Source of the DNA: Microbacterium sp. zg-B96
Lineage (GTDB): Bacteria > Actinomycetota > Actinomycetes > Actinomycetales > Microbacteriaceae
Direction of reading: 5' to 3'
DNA: 64,000 bases
Assembly: GCF_030246865.1 (NCBI RefSeq)
Contig: NZ_CP126738.1
Span: 2,108,001-2,172,000, forward strand
Shown: piece after piece, positions 34,761 through 42,984 of the stretch
Numbering within the stretch: position 1 is the first letter of the stretch
Layout: each line of letters opens with the position of its first letter
Notes under the pieces: generated by a model
Told to the model about the DNA's origin: nothing
The model's input: the letters and a program-made list of their open reading frames with translations, nothing else
Database searches by the model: none
Position numbers and translations under genes: made by a program

Positions 34761-35726
34761 ATGACCATCACCGCCGAGCAGACCGCCTGGTTCCAGGAGA
34801 CGTTCGCGCAGCTCGTCGACAACGTGGAGCAGGTCGTGCTCGGCAAGCGTCACGTGATCGAGCTCGCGTTCACCGCGATGGTCTCCGAGGGGCACCTGCT
34901 GCTGGAGGACTTCCCCGGCACCGGAAAGACGTCGCTGGCGCGTGCGATGGGGCAGACCGTGCAGGGCACGAGCACCCGCATCCAGTTCACCCCCGACCTG
35001 CTGCCCGGCGACGTCACCGGCATCACCGTGTACGACCAGCGCCGCGGCGAGTTCGACTTCCACCAGGGCCCGGTGTTCGCCAACATCCTGCTGGCGGACG
35101 AGATCAACCGCGCCTCGCCGAAGACGCAGTCCGCCCTGCTCGAGGTCATGGAAGAGGGCCACGTCACCGTCGACGGCGTCACCCGCCCGGTCGGCGTGCC
35201 GTTCCTGGTCGTCGCGACGCAGAACCCCGTCGAGCAGGCCGGTACCTACCGCCTCCCCGAGGCGCAGCTGGACCGGTTCCTGCTGAAGACATCGCTGGGC
35301 TACCCCGACCACGCCTCCACGGTGCGCATCCTCGAGGGCACCGGCACGGTGCGCCGCGAGGTGGAGCCGGTCATCACGCCCCAGGGTGTGGTGAGCCTGG
35401 CAGACGTCGCCCGCGACGTGTACCTCAACCCCCTCGTGCTGGACTACATCGCCCGCCTCGTGGAGGCGACCCGACTGGCCACCGAGGTGAAGCTGGGCGT
35501 GAGCGTGCGAGGCGCGATCGGCCTGACCAAGGCTGCGAAGACCTGGGCGGTCGCGCACGGCCGCGGCTATGTGACCCCCGACGACGTCAAGGCCCTCGCC
35601 GAGCCGGTGCTCGCCCACCGGCTGATCCTCGACCCCGAAGCGGAGTTCGACGGCGTCACCGCCGGCGCGGTGATCGGACAGGTGCTGCTGGACACCATGC
35701 CGCCGAGCCAGCGGGATACCGTGTGA
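34761..35726 (+). CDS. MoxR family AAA+ ATPase
   Basis: 321 residues. Walker A EDFPGTGKTSLARA, Walker B LLADEINRASPKTQSALLEVMEE (read in its two halves LLADEINRASP and KTQSALLEVMEE) and sensor 1 VVATQNPVEQAGTYRLPEAQ define MoxR. These chaperone-like ATPases act with vWA/DUF58 proteins encoded next to them in assembling or activating a target complex. GAGAGGA provides an RBS. Its stop overlaps the DUF58 start (GTGA). Target unknown; position suggests the envelope or the adjacent secretion machinery. Confidence 0.93.
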   Translation: MTITAEQTAWFQETFAQLVDNVEQVVLGKRHVIELAFTAMVSEGHLLLEDFPGTGKTSLARAMGQTVQGTSTRIQFTPDLLPGDVTGITVYDQRRGEFDFHQGPVFANILLADEINRASPKTQSALLEVMEEGHVTVDGVTRPVGVPFLVVATQNPVEQAGTYRLPEAQLDRFLLKTSLGYPDHASTVRILEGTGTVRREVEPVITPQGVVSLADVARDVYLNPLVLDYIARLVEATRLATEVKLGVSVRGAIGLTKAAKTWAVAHGRGYVTPDDVKALAEPVLAHRLILDPEAEFDGVTAGAVIGQVLLDTMPPSQRDTV

Positions 35727-37078
35727 GCCTTCCGTCCGAGTCCCGCCTCACCCGCACGGTCGCATCCACCGGCGGCACGCACGCGCACACCCGCTACGCC
35801 ACGTCCCGCTCGACCACCGTGCTCGCGGTGCGGGGCGAGCGGGTGTGGCGCCGGGTGCGCGGCGCGGTCGTCACCGGCTGGCAGGCGCTGGCCGAAACGG
35901 TCACGGTCGCCGGCTGGCTGCTGCTGACCGCCGCGGCGGCGGGGCTGGGTCTCGGACTGGCGTTCGGCTGGCTCGAGTTCGTCGTGATCGGCGTGATCGC
36001 CGCGGCGTTGCTCGTGCTGTCGGTGCCCTTCCTGTTCAGCGCGCGCTCGTACGACGTCGATCTCGCCCTCGGGCATGACCGCGTCGTGGCCGGTGCCCAG
36101 GTGCAGGGGACGCTGCGAGTCGTCAACACCGGACGCGGGATCGCCCTCCCCGGCCGCATCGACGTGCCGGTGGGCGAGGGCCTCGTCGACGTGTACGTTC
36201 CGCTGCTGCGGCACGGGCATGAGCACGAGCAGCAGGTGGTCGTGCCCACCCACCGGCGCGGGGTGATCACCGTGGGCCCGGCGCACACCGTGCGCGGGGA
36301 TCCGCTGGGCATCCTCAAGCGGGAAGCCACGTGGGACGACACCCACACCCTGTACGTGCACCCGGTGACGACCACCCTGCGCAGCACGAGCACCGGGTTC
36401 ATCCGCGACCTCGAGGGATCCGCCTCACGCACGATCGTCGACGCCGACATCTCGTTCCACGCCATCCGGCAGTACGTGCCCGGCGACGCCCAGCGGCAGA
36501 TCCACTGGAAGTCGACGGCCAAGACGGGCACCCTCATGGTGCGCCAGTACGAGGAGACCCGCCGTTCGCGCATGGTGATCGCGCTCGCCCTCGCCGAGGG
36601 CGAGTACGGCAGTGACGATGAGTTCGAGCTGGCCGTCAGCGCCGCCGGCTCCATCGGCATCCGCGGCATCCGTGACGGCCGTGACGTCGACGTCGTCGTC
36701 GGCGGCGAGGTGCCGGAGTTCGCCCGCAGCACCGTGCGCACCATCCGGGAACTGGCGACGCTGAGCACGCGCACGCTGCTGGATGACCTCGCCGGTGTCG
36801 AGCGCACGCCGCTGGTGGGACCGCTCACCGGCGTCACGTCCCTGGCGCGGGAGACCCATCCCGACGCGTCCATCGCGTTCCTCGTGTGCGGCTCGACGCA
36901 GACCGCCCGGTCGCTGCAGGCCGCGGCGCTGGCGTTTCCCGCCGAGGTCGCCGTGGTCGCGGTGGTGTGCAACCCCGAGGCGGAGCCGGGCTTCCGCCGG
37001 CTCGGCACGATCTCGGTGATGACGATCGGGCTGCTCGATGATCTGCGTCAGCTGCTGGCGCGGGGAGCGCAGTCGTGA
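35723..37078 (+). CDS. DUF58 domain-containing membrane protein
   Basis: 451 residues. Two adjacent hydrophobic helices (about 60-105) anchor the protein; a beta-rich region and a vWA-like DUF58 domain follow with the family signature AIRQYVPGDAQRQIHWKSTA and RQYEETRRSR. MoxR and DUF58 proteins are classic partners. GTG overlaps the moxR stop and its own stop overlaps the next start, so moxR, DUF58 and the transglutaminase-fold gene are coupled. Biochemical role not established in this family. Confidence 0.9.
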   Translation: MSLPSESRLTRTVASTGGTHAHTRYATSRSTTVLAVRGERVWRRVRGAVVTGWQALAETVTVAGWLLLTAAAAGLGLGLAFGWLEFVVIGVIAAALLVLSVPFLFSARSYDVDLALGHDRVVAGAQVQGTLRVVNTGRGIALPGRIDVPVGEGLVDVYVPLLRHGHEHEQQVVVPTHRRGVITVGPAHTVRGDPLGILKREATWDDTHTLYVHPVTTTLRSTSTGFIRDLEGSASRTIVDADISFHAIRQYVPGDAQRQIHWKSTAKTGTLMVRQYEETRRSRMVIALALAEGEYGSDDEFELAVSAAGSIGIRGIRDGRDVDVVVGGEVPEFARSTVRTIRELATLSTRTLLDDLAGVERTPLVGPLTGVTSLARETHPDASIAFLVCGSTQTARSLQAAALAFPAEVAVVAVVCNPEAEPGFRRLGTISVMTIGLLDDLRQLLARGAQS

Positions 37079-39603
37079 GCGCCGCGCCGGCGCTGCGCCG
37101 ACACTCGCGCCGCCGGTCCGCGACGGTGTCGGTGCGCTTCCTGGCTGTCAACGCGGTGCTGCTGGACGCACTGTTCCTGGTCGGGGCGATCGCGGTGTGG
37201 CCGCTGTACCGGGACTCGGCGTTCCTCGTCGTCGTGGCGGCGGCGTTGGTGCTTGCCCACCTGATCGCCCTCGCCGGGATGCGGTGGCGCTGGTCGGGGT
37301 GGTGGGTGGCGCTCGCGACGATGGGGACCTACATCGTCAGTGGGGTGCCGCTGGCTGCGCCCAGCGCCCTCAGCCGGCTGGAGACCGTGCTGCCGGCATT
37401 CCTGGGTGTGCTGACTGCCCCGGTGACGGGCTGGAAGGACCTGCTGACCCTGGAACTGCCGCTGGGCAGCTACCAGACGACGCTCGCCCCGGCCCTGCTG
37501 CTGTTCCTCGCGATCCCGGTGGCCGCACTGTCGCTGGCCTGGCGGTCTCCGCGGCTGTGGGTGGTGGCCGCGCCGCTGGGGCTGCTGCTGACCGTCTTCG
37601 GCGTGCTGTTCGGCGCCGCCACGCTCAGCAGCCCCGTCGTGGGCGGCGTGCGCGCGCCCGGCGCCGTGGAGTTGTTCGTGGGCGCCGCCGCGGTGCTGCT
37701 CGCCCTCGCGTTCACCGTCTGGCGCACCCTGCACGAGCGACGCCGCGCGCTGCGGGCGGCGGAGCGGGCCAGTGGCGTACGCACCACGGGACGCACCGGT
37801 TCGGCCGTCGCCGGCCGGGTCACCATCGCCGCGGGCATGGTGCTCGCCGCCCTCGCCGCCGGCGCCGCCGTCGCCCCCTGGGCGCTGGCAGGGCAGTCCC
37901 GAGACGTGCTGCGCTCGGGCATCGATCCTCGCGTCGAGCTGGCCGCTCAGCTGAGCCCGCTGTCGCAGTACCGGCAGTTCTTCTCCGATGAGCAGTTCGA
38001 CACCGTGCTGTTCACCGTCGACGGGGCAGCCGGCGCCGACCGAGTGCGGCTGGCGACGCTGTCGTTCTTCGACGGTCAGGTCGCGCGCGCCATCGATCCG
38101 GCCGCGGGCGTGGCAGACCAGACCACGGCGTTCGTGCGGGTACCCGCGAACCTCCCCGCCCCCGACGGCACGACAGCCACGACCGCAGACGTGAGCATCG
38201 GCGCGTATGAGGGCATCTGGGTTCCCACTGTCGGCTCGCTCACCGCCATTTCGTTCGAGGGCGGATCGGGCGCCGACCGCTCCGACGGCTTCTTCTACAA
38301 CGCCGAGACCCGGATGGGTATCGCCCTGCCCGAACCCGGGCTGCGGCCGGGGGCGACGTATCGCCAGCAGGGCGCCATCGAGGACGAGCCGCGCAGCTTG
38401 ACACAGCTGACGCCCGGCCGAGACACCCCGCAGCTGGATGCAGCGCTGGTGCCGGAGAGTCTCACCGACTGGATCGGCGCGCAGGAGGCCCCGACCGGCG
38501 GTGAGGGCCTGCAGGTGCTGATCGATCGGCTGCGGGCGCGCGGGTTCCTCAGCCACGCGCTGCTCATCGACGCCGAGGATCCCGCGCTGTGGACCACGCA
38601 GCTGGGCGCTTACACGTTCGAGCCGAGCCGCGCGGGGCACTCCACCGACCGCATCGATCGCCTCTTCACCGCCCTGCTGGACCGGCAGGAAGACGTCGGC
38701 GGCACCGACGACGCTGCCCTGGTCGCCGCCGTCGGCGACGACGAGCAGTTCGCTGTGGCCGCCTCGATGATCGCCGACCAGCTGGGATTCGCCTCCCGCA
38801 TCGTGCTGGGCGCGCGGCTGGTCGACGGCGGCGACCCGGCGGCGCTGCCCGCGTGTGTGAGCGGTGAGTGCCGCGGCGAGAACATGTCGGCGTGGATCGA
38901 AGTGCAGGATGCCTCCGGGGCGTGGGTGAGTGTGGATGTGACACCCCAGCACGAGGTGAGCATGAGTCCCGAGCTGGAGCAGCGCCGCGACCCGCAGAAC
39001 CCCACCGACGTGCGCCAGGAAGTGGCCGAACCCGTGCTGCCTGCCGAGGCGAACCCCGCCGACAGCGGTGACCGCGACGACGACGACACCACCACCGAGG
39101 CCGATCTGTCCGCGCTGTGGGCGGCGCTGCGCATCGCCGGCATCACGCTGCTGACCCTCCTGGTGCTGGTCGGGCCGTTCCTGCTGGTCGTGCTGCTCAA
39201 GACGCTCCGACGGCGCGCACGCCGCGACGCAGACGATGTGGTCGAACGTTTCACCGGCGGCTGGGACGAATACGTCGACACCGCAGTGGACCACGGCTAC
39301 CCCACGCCGCGCACCCAGACCCGCACCGAACTGGCCGCCGGATACGCCGGCGAGGCGGGCGGAGACCGCGGCACGATGCTGGCCGAGTGGGCCGATCGAT
39401 CCGTGTTCGCCGCCACCGCCCCCAGCGCCGACGACAGCGAGCGCTTCTGGCAGATCGTCGACGAGGAGCGAGCACGCTTCGCCGCCGAAGGCGGCTGGTG
39501 GGCGCGGCTGCGGGCACGCCTGTCGCTGCGCTCCTTCCTGCGTTCCACCCGCACGCGCGGGCGCCAGTGGGCCTCGTCAAGGCGGGCTCGTGAACGCCGC
39601 TAA
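37075..39603 (+). CDS. Transglutaminase-fold membrane protein with a degenerate catalytic triad
   Basis: 842 residues. About seven N-terminal membrane helices with a loop, then an extracytoplasmic transglutaminase-like core (about 460-625), a helix near 680-705 and a cytoplasmic tail. Family members normally read GDCEQFA for the nucleophile and HAWVEV for the His. Here the sequence is GDDEQFA with Asp at 556 and SAWIEV with Ser at 605, while the Asp in VDVTP (621) remains, so two of three catalytic residues are absent and normal transamidase/protease activity is unlikely. It probably acts as a binding or scaffolding domain. MoxR, DUF58 and transglutaminase-fold genes are a standard trio. Confidence 0.85.
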   Translation: MSAAPALRRHSRRRSATVSVRFLAVNAVLLDALFLVGAIAVWPLYRDSAFLVVVAAALVLAHLIALAGMRWRWSGWWVALATMGTYIVSGVPLAAPSALSRLETVLPAFLGVLTAPVTGWKDLLTLELPLGSYQTTLAPALLLFLAIPVAALSLAWRSPRLWVVAAPLGLLLTVFGVLFGAATLSSPVVGGVRAPGAVELFVGAAAVLLALAFTVWRTLHERRRALRAAERASGVRTTGRTGSAVAGRVTIAAGMVLAALAAGAAVAPWALAGQSRDVLRSGIDPRVELAAQLSPLSQYRQFFSDEQFDTVLFTVDGAAGADRVRLATLSFFDGQVARAIDPAAGVADQTTAFVRVPANLPAPDGTTATTADVSIGAYEGIWVPTVGSLTAISFEGGSGADRSDGFFYNAETRMGIALPEPGLRPGATYRQQGAIEDEPRSLTQLTPGRDTPQLDAALVPESLTDWIGAQEAPTGGEGLQVLIDRLRARGFLSHALLIDAEDPALWTTQLGAYTFEPSRAGHSTDRIDRLFTALLDRQEDVGGTDDAALVAAVGDDEQFAVAASMIADQLGFASRIVLGARLVDGGDPAALPACVSGECRGENMSAWIEVQDASGAWVSVDVTPQHEVSMSPELEQRRDPQNPTDVRQEVAEPVLPAEANPADSGDRDDDDTTTEADLSALWAALRIAGITLLTLLVLVGPFLLVVLLKTLRRRARRDADDVVERFTGGWDEYVDTAVDHGYPTPRTQTRTELAAGYAGEAGGDRGTMLAEWADRSVFAATAPSADDSERFWQIVDEERARFAAEGGWWARLRARLSLRSFLRSTRTRGRQWASSRRARERR

Positions 39604-39669
39604 GGTGTGCAAGGCGATGCGCGCAGTCAGTGGCGGATACCGGATTTCACACGATAACGAGGAGCAGAG

Positions 39670-41022
39670 ATGACGGGCCTGGTCGGGACGGCGGCGGATG
39701 CCGCGGCAGCGGCGCTCGCATATTACGGCGGCGGCATGGGCGGGCAGACGCCGGTGATCCTCACGATCCTCCAGCTCGTGCTGGCCATCGGGATCTACGT
39801 GTGGGTGGCGCTCGCGCTGACCGCGGTGTTCCGCAAGGTCGGCCAGGCCACCTGGAAGGCGTGGGTGCCGGTTGTCAACGTCTGGACGCTTTTCACCCTC
39901 GCGGGCATGCGCGGCTGGTGGGCAGCGGTGCTCGCCGGTGCGGGTGTCGTGGCCGCCGTGGCGAGCATCGTCGTGGCGGCGGTGTTCGCCGGGGCCGCAG
40001 TGGGCGCGGCCGGCGCCGACGACGCCGGTGCGGCGACGGGTTCGCTCGTCGCGGCGATCGTGGTGCCGGCGCTCATCTGGCTCGTCTACGGCGTGCTGGC
40101 GCTCATCCTGCAGATCCGCATGCTCATCGGCGTGAACCGCGGGTTCGGACTGGGCGCCGGTCACATCGTGCTCGGCGTGCTGCTGTTCCCGGTGTGGGCC
40201 AGCCTCGTCGGCTGGGGGTCGGCGCGCTGGATCGGACTGCCGCCGAAGGTCGCGCAGCCCACCCTCACCGCCCCGCCCGCTCCGCCCGCAGCCAGTCCGT
40301 TCACCCTGGGTGCGCCCGCCGCGCCGCTCGGTGCCCCGCCGCACGGTGCCCCGCCGCTGCCGGCCGCGCCCCTGCCCGCGCCCGGTCCGCTGCGCGGGGC
40401 GGTCCCGCCGGGCGCCGCGCCGGCGGTTCCCGCTCCAGCCGTCCCGTCGCCGCCTGCGATCGGCGGCAACCCGTGGGCCCCGCCCCCGCCGCCCGCGCCG
40501 GCATCCTCCTCCCGCCCGGCCGCGCCCGCGGCGCCACCCGTCCCGCCCGTCGTTGCGGCAGCTCCCGTTGCCGCCGTCGCTGCGACCCCGGTCTCCGCGG
40601 CCGCACCCCCGGTCCCGGTCCCCGCCGCCCTCCCGACGCCGGTGGCCGCAGTCGACCAGGTCGCCGCCGACGACCTCGATGAACGCACCGTGCTGGCCGC
40701 CCGTCGTATCGGCGGCTGGTCCCTCGCCCTCCCCGGCGGCGCTCGTGTGGCGCTCACCGCGGACACCGTCGTGCTGGGACGCAACCCGGTCGCCCCGGGC
40801 GAGCATGCCGGTGCACAGGTGGTCGCCGTCGACGACGCCACCCGCACCGTGTCGAAGACCCACGCCCTCCTGCAGCGGCGAGACGCCGGCTGGGTGGTCA
40901 CCGACCTCGCCTCGACCAACGGCGTCTTCCTCGGCGACGAGAGCGAAGTCGCCGGATCCGCCGGGGTGTCGGACGTGTTCTTCCTGGGCGATGCCCGGCT
41001 CGAACTGCACGCAGACACCTGA
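39670..41022 (+). CDS. DUF5684 membrane protein with Pro-rich linker and C-terminal FHA domain
   Basis: 450 residues. Three or four N-terminal helices carry the DUF5684-like motif WKAWVPVVNVWTLFTLAG. A long Ala/Pro linker (about 195-330) follows, containing DLDERTVLAARR (T340) just before a C-terminal FHA domain (GRNP, SKTHALL, STNGVF). The arrangement resembles a membrane-tethered phosphoreceptor, with the threonine next to the FHA domain comparable to the N-terminal phospho-switch of mycobacterial GarA. RBS GAGGAG before ATG 39670. Its stop overlaps the PP2C start (TGATG). Confidence 0.85.
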   Translation: MTGLVGTAADAAAAALAYYGGGMGGQTPVILTILQLVLAIGIYVWVALALTAVFRKVGQATWKAWVPVVNVWTLFTLAGMRGWWAAVLAGAGVVAAVASIVVAAVFAGAAVGAAGADDAGAATGSLVAAIVVPALIWLVYGVLALILQIRMLIGVNRGFGLGAGHIVLGVLLFPVWASLVGWGSARWIGLPPKVAQPTLTAPPAPPAASPFTLGAPAAPLGAPPHGAPPLPAAPLPAPGPLRGAVPPGAAPAVPAPAVPSPPAIGGNPWAPPPPPAPASSSRPAAPAAPPVPPVVAAAPVAAVAATPVSAAAPPVPVPAALPTPVAAVDQVAADDLDERTVLAARRIGGWSLALPGGARVALTADTVVLGRNPVAPGEHAGAQVVAVDDATRTVSKTHALLQRRDAGWVVTDLASTNGVFLGDESEVAGSAGVSDVFFLGDARLELHADT

Positions 41023-41882
41023 TGACGGCGACGTCAACGCCCTCCCCCGGCACGCTGCTGGTGACGTGCGGCACGCGCACCGACACCGGGCTCCGGCGCG
41101 CCGTCAACGAGGACGCCCTGCTGGCCGAGCATCCGGTCTACATCGTCGCCGACGGGATGGGCGGCCATGACGCCGGTGACCTCGCCAGCGCCGCGATCAT
41201 CGACGTGTTCCGCCTGCTCGTCGGACGTGACGACCTCGCCCCGGAGGACGTCGCCCACGCCGTGGAGCGCGCGCACACCGCGGTCACGTCGATCGCGGCG
41301 GCTACCGCGCGCGGCGCCGGGTCGACCCTCACCGGCGTGGTCGCCGTCCGTCAGGGCGGAGTGCAGCGGTGGCTCGTGGTCAACGTCGGCGATTCACGGG
41401 TGTACCGGCTGCTCACCGACCACCTCGAGCAGCTGACGGTGGACCACTCCGTGGCTCAGGAGCTCGTCGATGAGGGTCGTCTTGCCCGCCACGAGATGTC
41501 GACCTACCGCGGCCGCAACGTCATCACCCGGGCCGTCGGCGAGGAGCGCAGCCGCGCGGACTACTGGCTGCTGCCGATCGTCACCGGTGAGCGCCTGCTG
41601 GTGTGCTCCGACGGCCTCACCGGAGAGCTCACCGACGAGGCGATCCGTGCCGGGCTCACCCTCGGCGGTGCCCCCGCCCCGACCGCCGCCGCCCTCATCG
41701 CGCAGGCGCTGGGAAACGGCGGACGGGACAACATCTCCGCCATCGTGATCGATGTGGTCGCCGGCGGCATCAGCCCGCTGGAGGACGACACCACCGGCGG
41801 GCTGCCGAGCGGTGACGACGCCTCGGCCACGATCGAGGTCTCGACCCTGCGGTCGCTGCGCACCAGAGCACGCCGTGGCTGA
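41022..41882 (+). CDS. PP2C family Ser/Thr protein phosphatase
   Basis: 286 residues, soluble. Metal-binding and catalytic motifs of bacterial PP2C/PstP are all present: NEDALL, VADGMGGHDAGDLAS, GDSRVYRL, CSDGLTGELTDE and RDNISAIVID. It should reverse phosphorylation by the two kinases of the region. The last 30 residues are a Thr/Asp-rich tail. Mycobacterial PstP has a transmembrane helix, absent here. Overlaps the previous stop and the following FHA start. Confidence 0.94.
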   Translation: MTATSTPSPGTLLVTCGTRTDTGLRRAVNEDALLAEHPVYIVADGMGGHDAGDLASAAIIDVFRLLVGRDDLAPEDVAHAVERAHTAVTSIAAATARGAGSTLTGVVAVRQGGVQRWLVVNVGDSRVYRLLTDHLEQLTVDHSVAQELVDEGRLARHEMSTYRGRNVITRAVGEERSRADYWLLPIVTGERLLVCSDGLTGELTDEAIRAGLTLGGAPAPTAAALIAQALGNGGRDNISAIVIDVVAGGISPLEDDTTGGLPSGDDASATIEVSTLRSLRTRARRG

Positions 41883-42984
41883 CTGGTCGTATCGCCCCGG
41901 GGAGCTGCCTGCCATCCTCACCGGCAGCCTCGCGCTGCTGTTCGCCGGCCCGCGGGCCGCCGCGACCGCGCGGACGGTGCTGACCGAGGCCGCCCCTGGC
42001 GACGGCTGGGAAGCGGCTCTGGATGTCATGCTGCGCGGCGGCGTTTCCGCCGTCCCCGACCTGTTCGCCGGGCAGGTGACCGGCGACACCCTCTCGGGCC
42101 TGGTGCGCGGCGACGTGCGGCTGACGGTGACCCATCGCGACGGGCGCGCCACCGAGCTGGCCGGTACCGATCTGCGGACGTGGCATGAGTTCTGCCTCAC
42201 CGAGGTCGCCTCCTTCACCGCGCACGCCGGCTCGCCCACGCCCGGTCCGGCCGTTCCCGCCCACCTCGGCCCCCTCGCGGTGTCGCAGTTGTCCTGCACC
42301 GTGGCCACCGCGGCTCCCGCCGACCCCGGCCTCACGCTGGAGTTCTCCGACGCCCTCTTCGAGCAGGCACCCGAACTCGCGCGGCAGCCGGGTTCCGCGG
42401 TGCCGGCGGCACCAGCCGCCGGTCGCTACGACGAACTGTTCGGGGCGACCATCCACTTCGGTGTGGAAGCCGCCGCGGTGCGCCCGCCCGACGAGGATGC
42501 CGACGATCCGCAGCTGCGGGACGAGCCCGCCGCCGCGATCAGCGGCATCGTGTGCGTCGCCGGTCACCCCAACCCGCTCGAGCGCGACACGTGCACGCGG
42601 TGCGGTGCGTCGCTGACCGGCGCGGCGGTCGCCCGGGTGCCCCTGCCCGACCTCGGCGCCGTGCTGCTGCCGGACGGCCGGTCGATCCCGCTGCAGGGCA
42701 CGGTGCTCATCGGCCGCAGCCCGCGCGCCGACCGCACCGCCGGCGACGCCATCCCCACCCTCGTCTCGATCGACGACCGCGACGTGTCGCGCACGCACGT
42801 GCGCATCCACGTCGAGGGCTGGCAGGTGCTGCTGGAGGACCTCGGATCCACCAACGGCACCGTGTTCACCGCCGTCGGAACCGGACCCCGCCGCGTCCGC
42901 CCCGGCGAGCCGGTGCTGGTCACCGACGGGGCGGTGGCGGAGCTGGGCACCGGCAGCCGCATCACGTTCGCGGGGATCCCGTGA
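41875..42984 (+). CDS. FHA domain protein with zinc-ribbon-like segment (FHA2)
   Basis: 369 residues. Residues 1-120 align by eye with the N-terminal domain of the FHA protein at 26518 (similar spacing of the strings VPDLFAGQV and LVRGDVRLTV). A middle region holds CVAGHPNPLERDTCTRCGAS, a C/H/CxxC zinc-ribbon-like motif, followed by the FHA domain with GRSP, SRTHVRI and STNGT. GTG 41875 overlaps the PP2C stop by 8 bp. The kinase gene follows with a GTGA overlap, reproducing the FHA-kinase pairing of 26.5-28.8 kb. No membrane segment. Confidence 0.83.
   Translation: MADWSYRPGELPAILTGSLALLFAGPRAAATARTVLTEAAPGDGWEAALDVMLRGGVSAVPDLFAGQVTGDTLSGLVRGDVRLTVTHRDGRATELAGTDLRTWHEFCLTEVASFTAHAGSPTPGPAVPAHLGPLAVSQLSCTVATAAPADPGLTLEFSDALFEQAPELARQPGSAVPAAPAAGRYDELFGATIHFGVEAAAVRPPDEDADDPQLRDEPAAAISGIVCVAGHPNPLERDTCTRCGASLTGAAVARVPLPDLGAVLLPDGRSIPLQGTVLIGRSPRADRTAGDAIPTLVSIDDRDVSRTHVRIHVEGWQVLLEDLGSTNGTVFTAVGTGPRRVRPGEPVLVTDGAVAELGTGSRITFAGIP

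Noticed and set aside
31055..34846. A 1,263-codon open frame antisense to the giant Ig-like gene
   Set aside because: In very GC-rich DNA the antisense frame of a real gene is often open. The product is low-complexity Arg/Gly/Ala-rich, has no recognisable domain, and the sense frame has coherent repeats.
37075..39603. Annotating the transglutaminase-fold protein as an active transglutaminase or protease
   Set aside because: The expected Cys and His positions are Asp 556 and Ser 605; only the Asp is kept.
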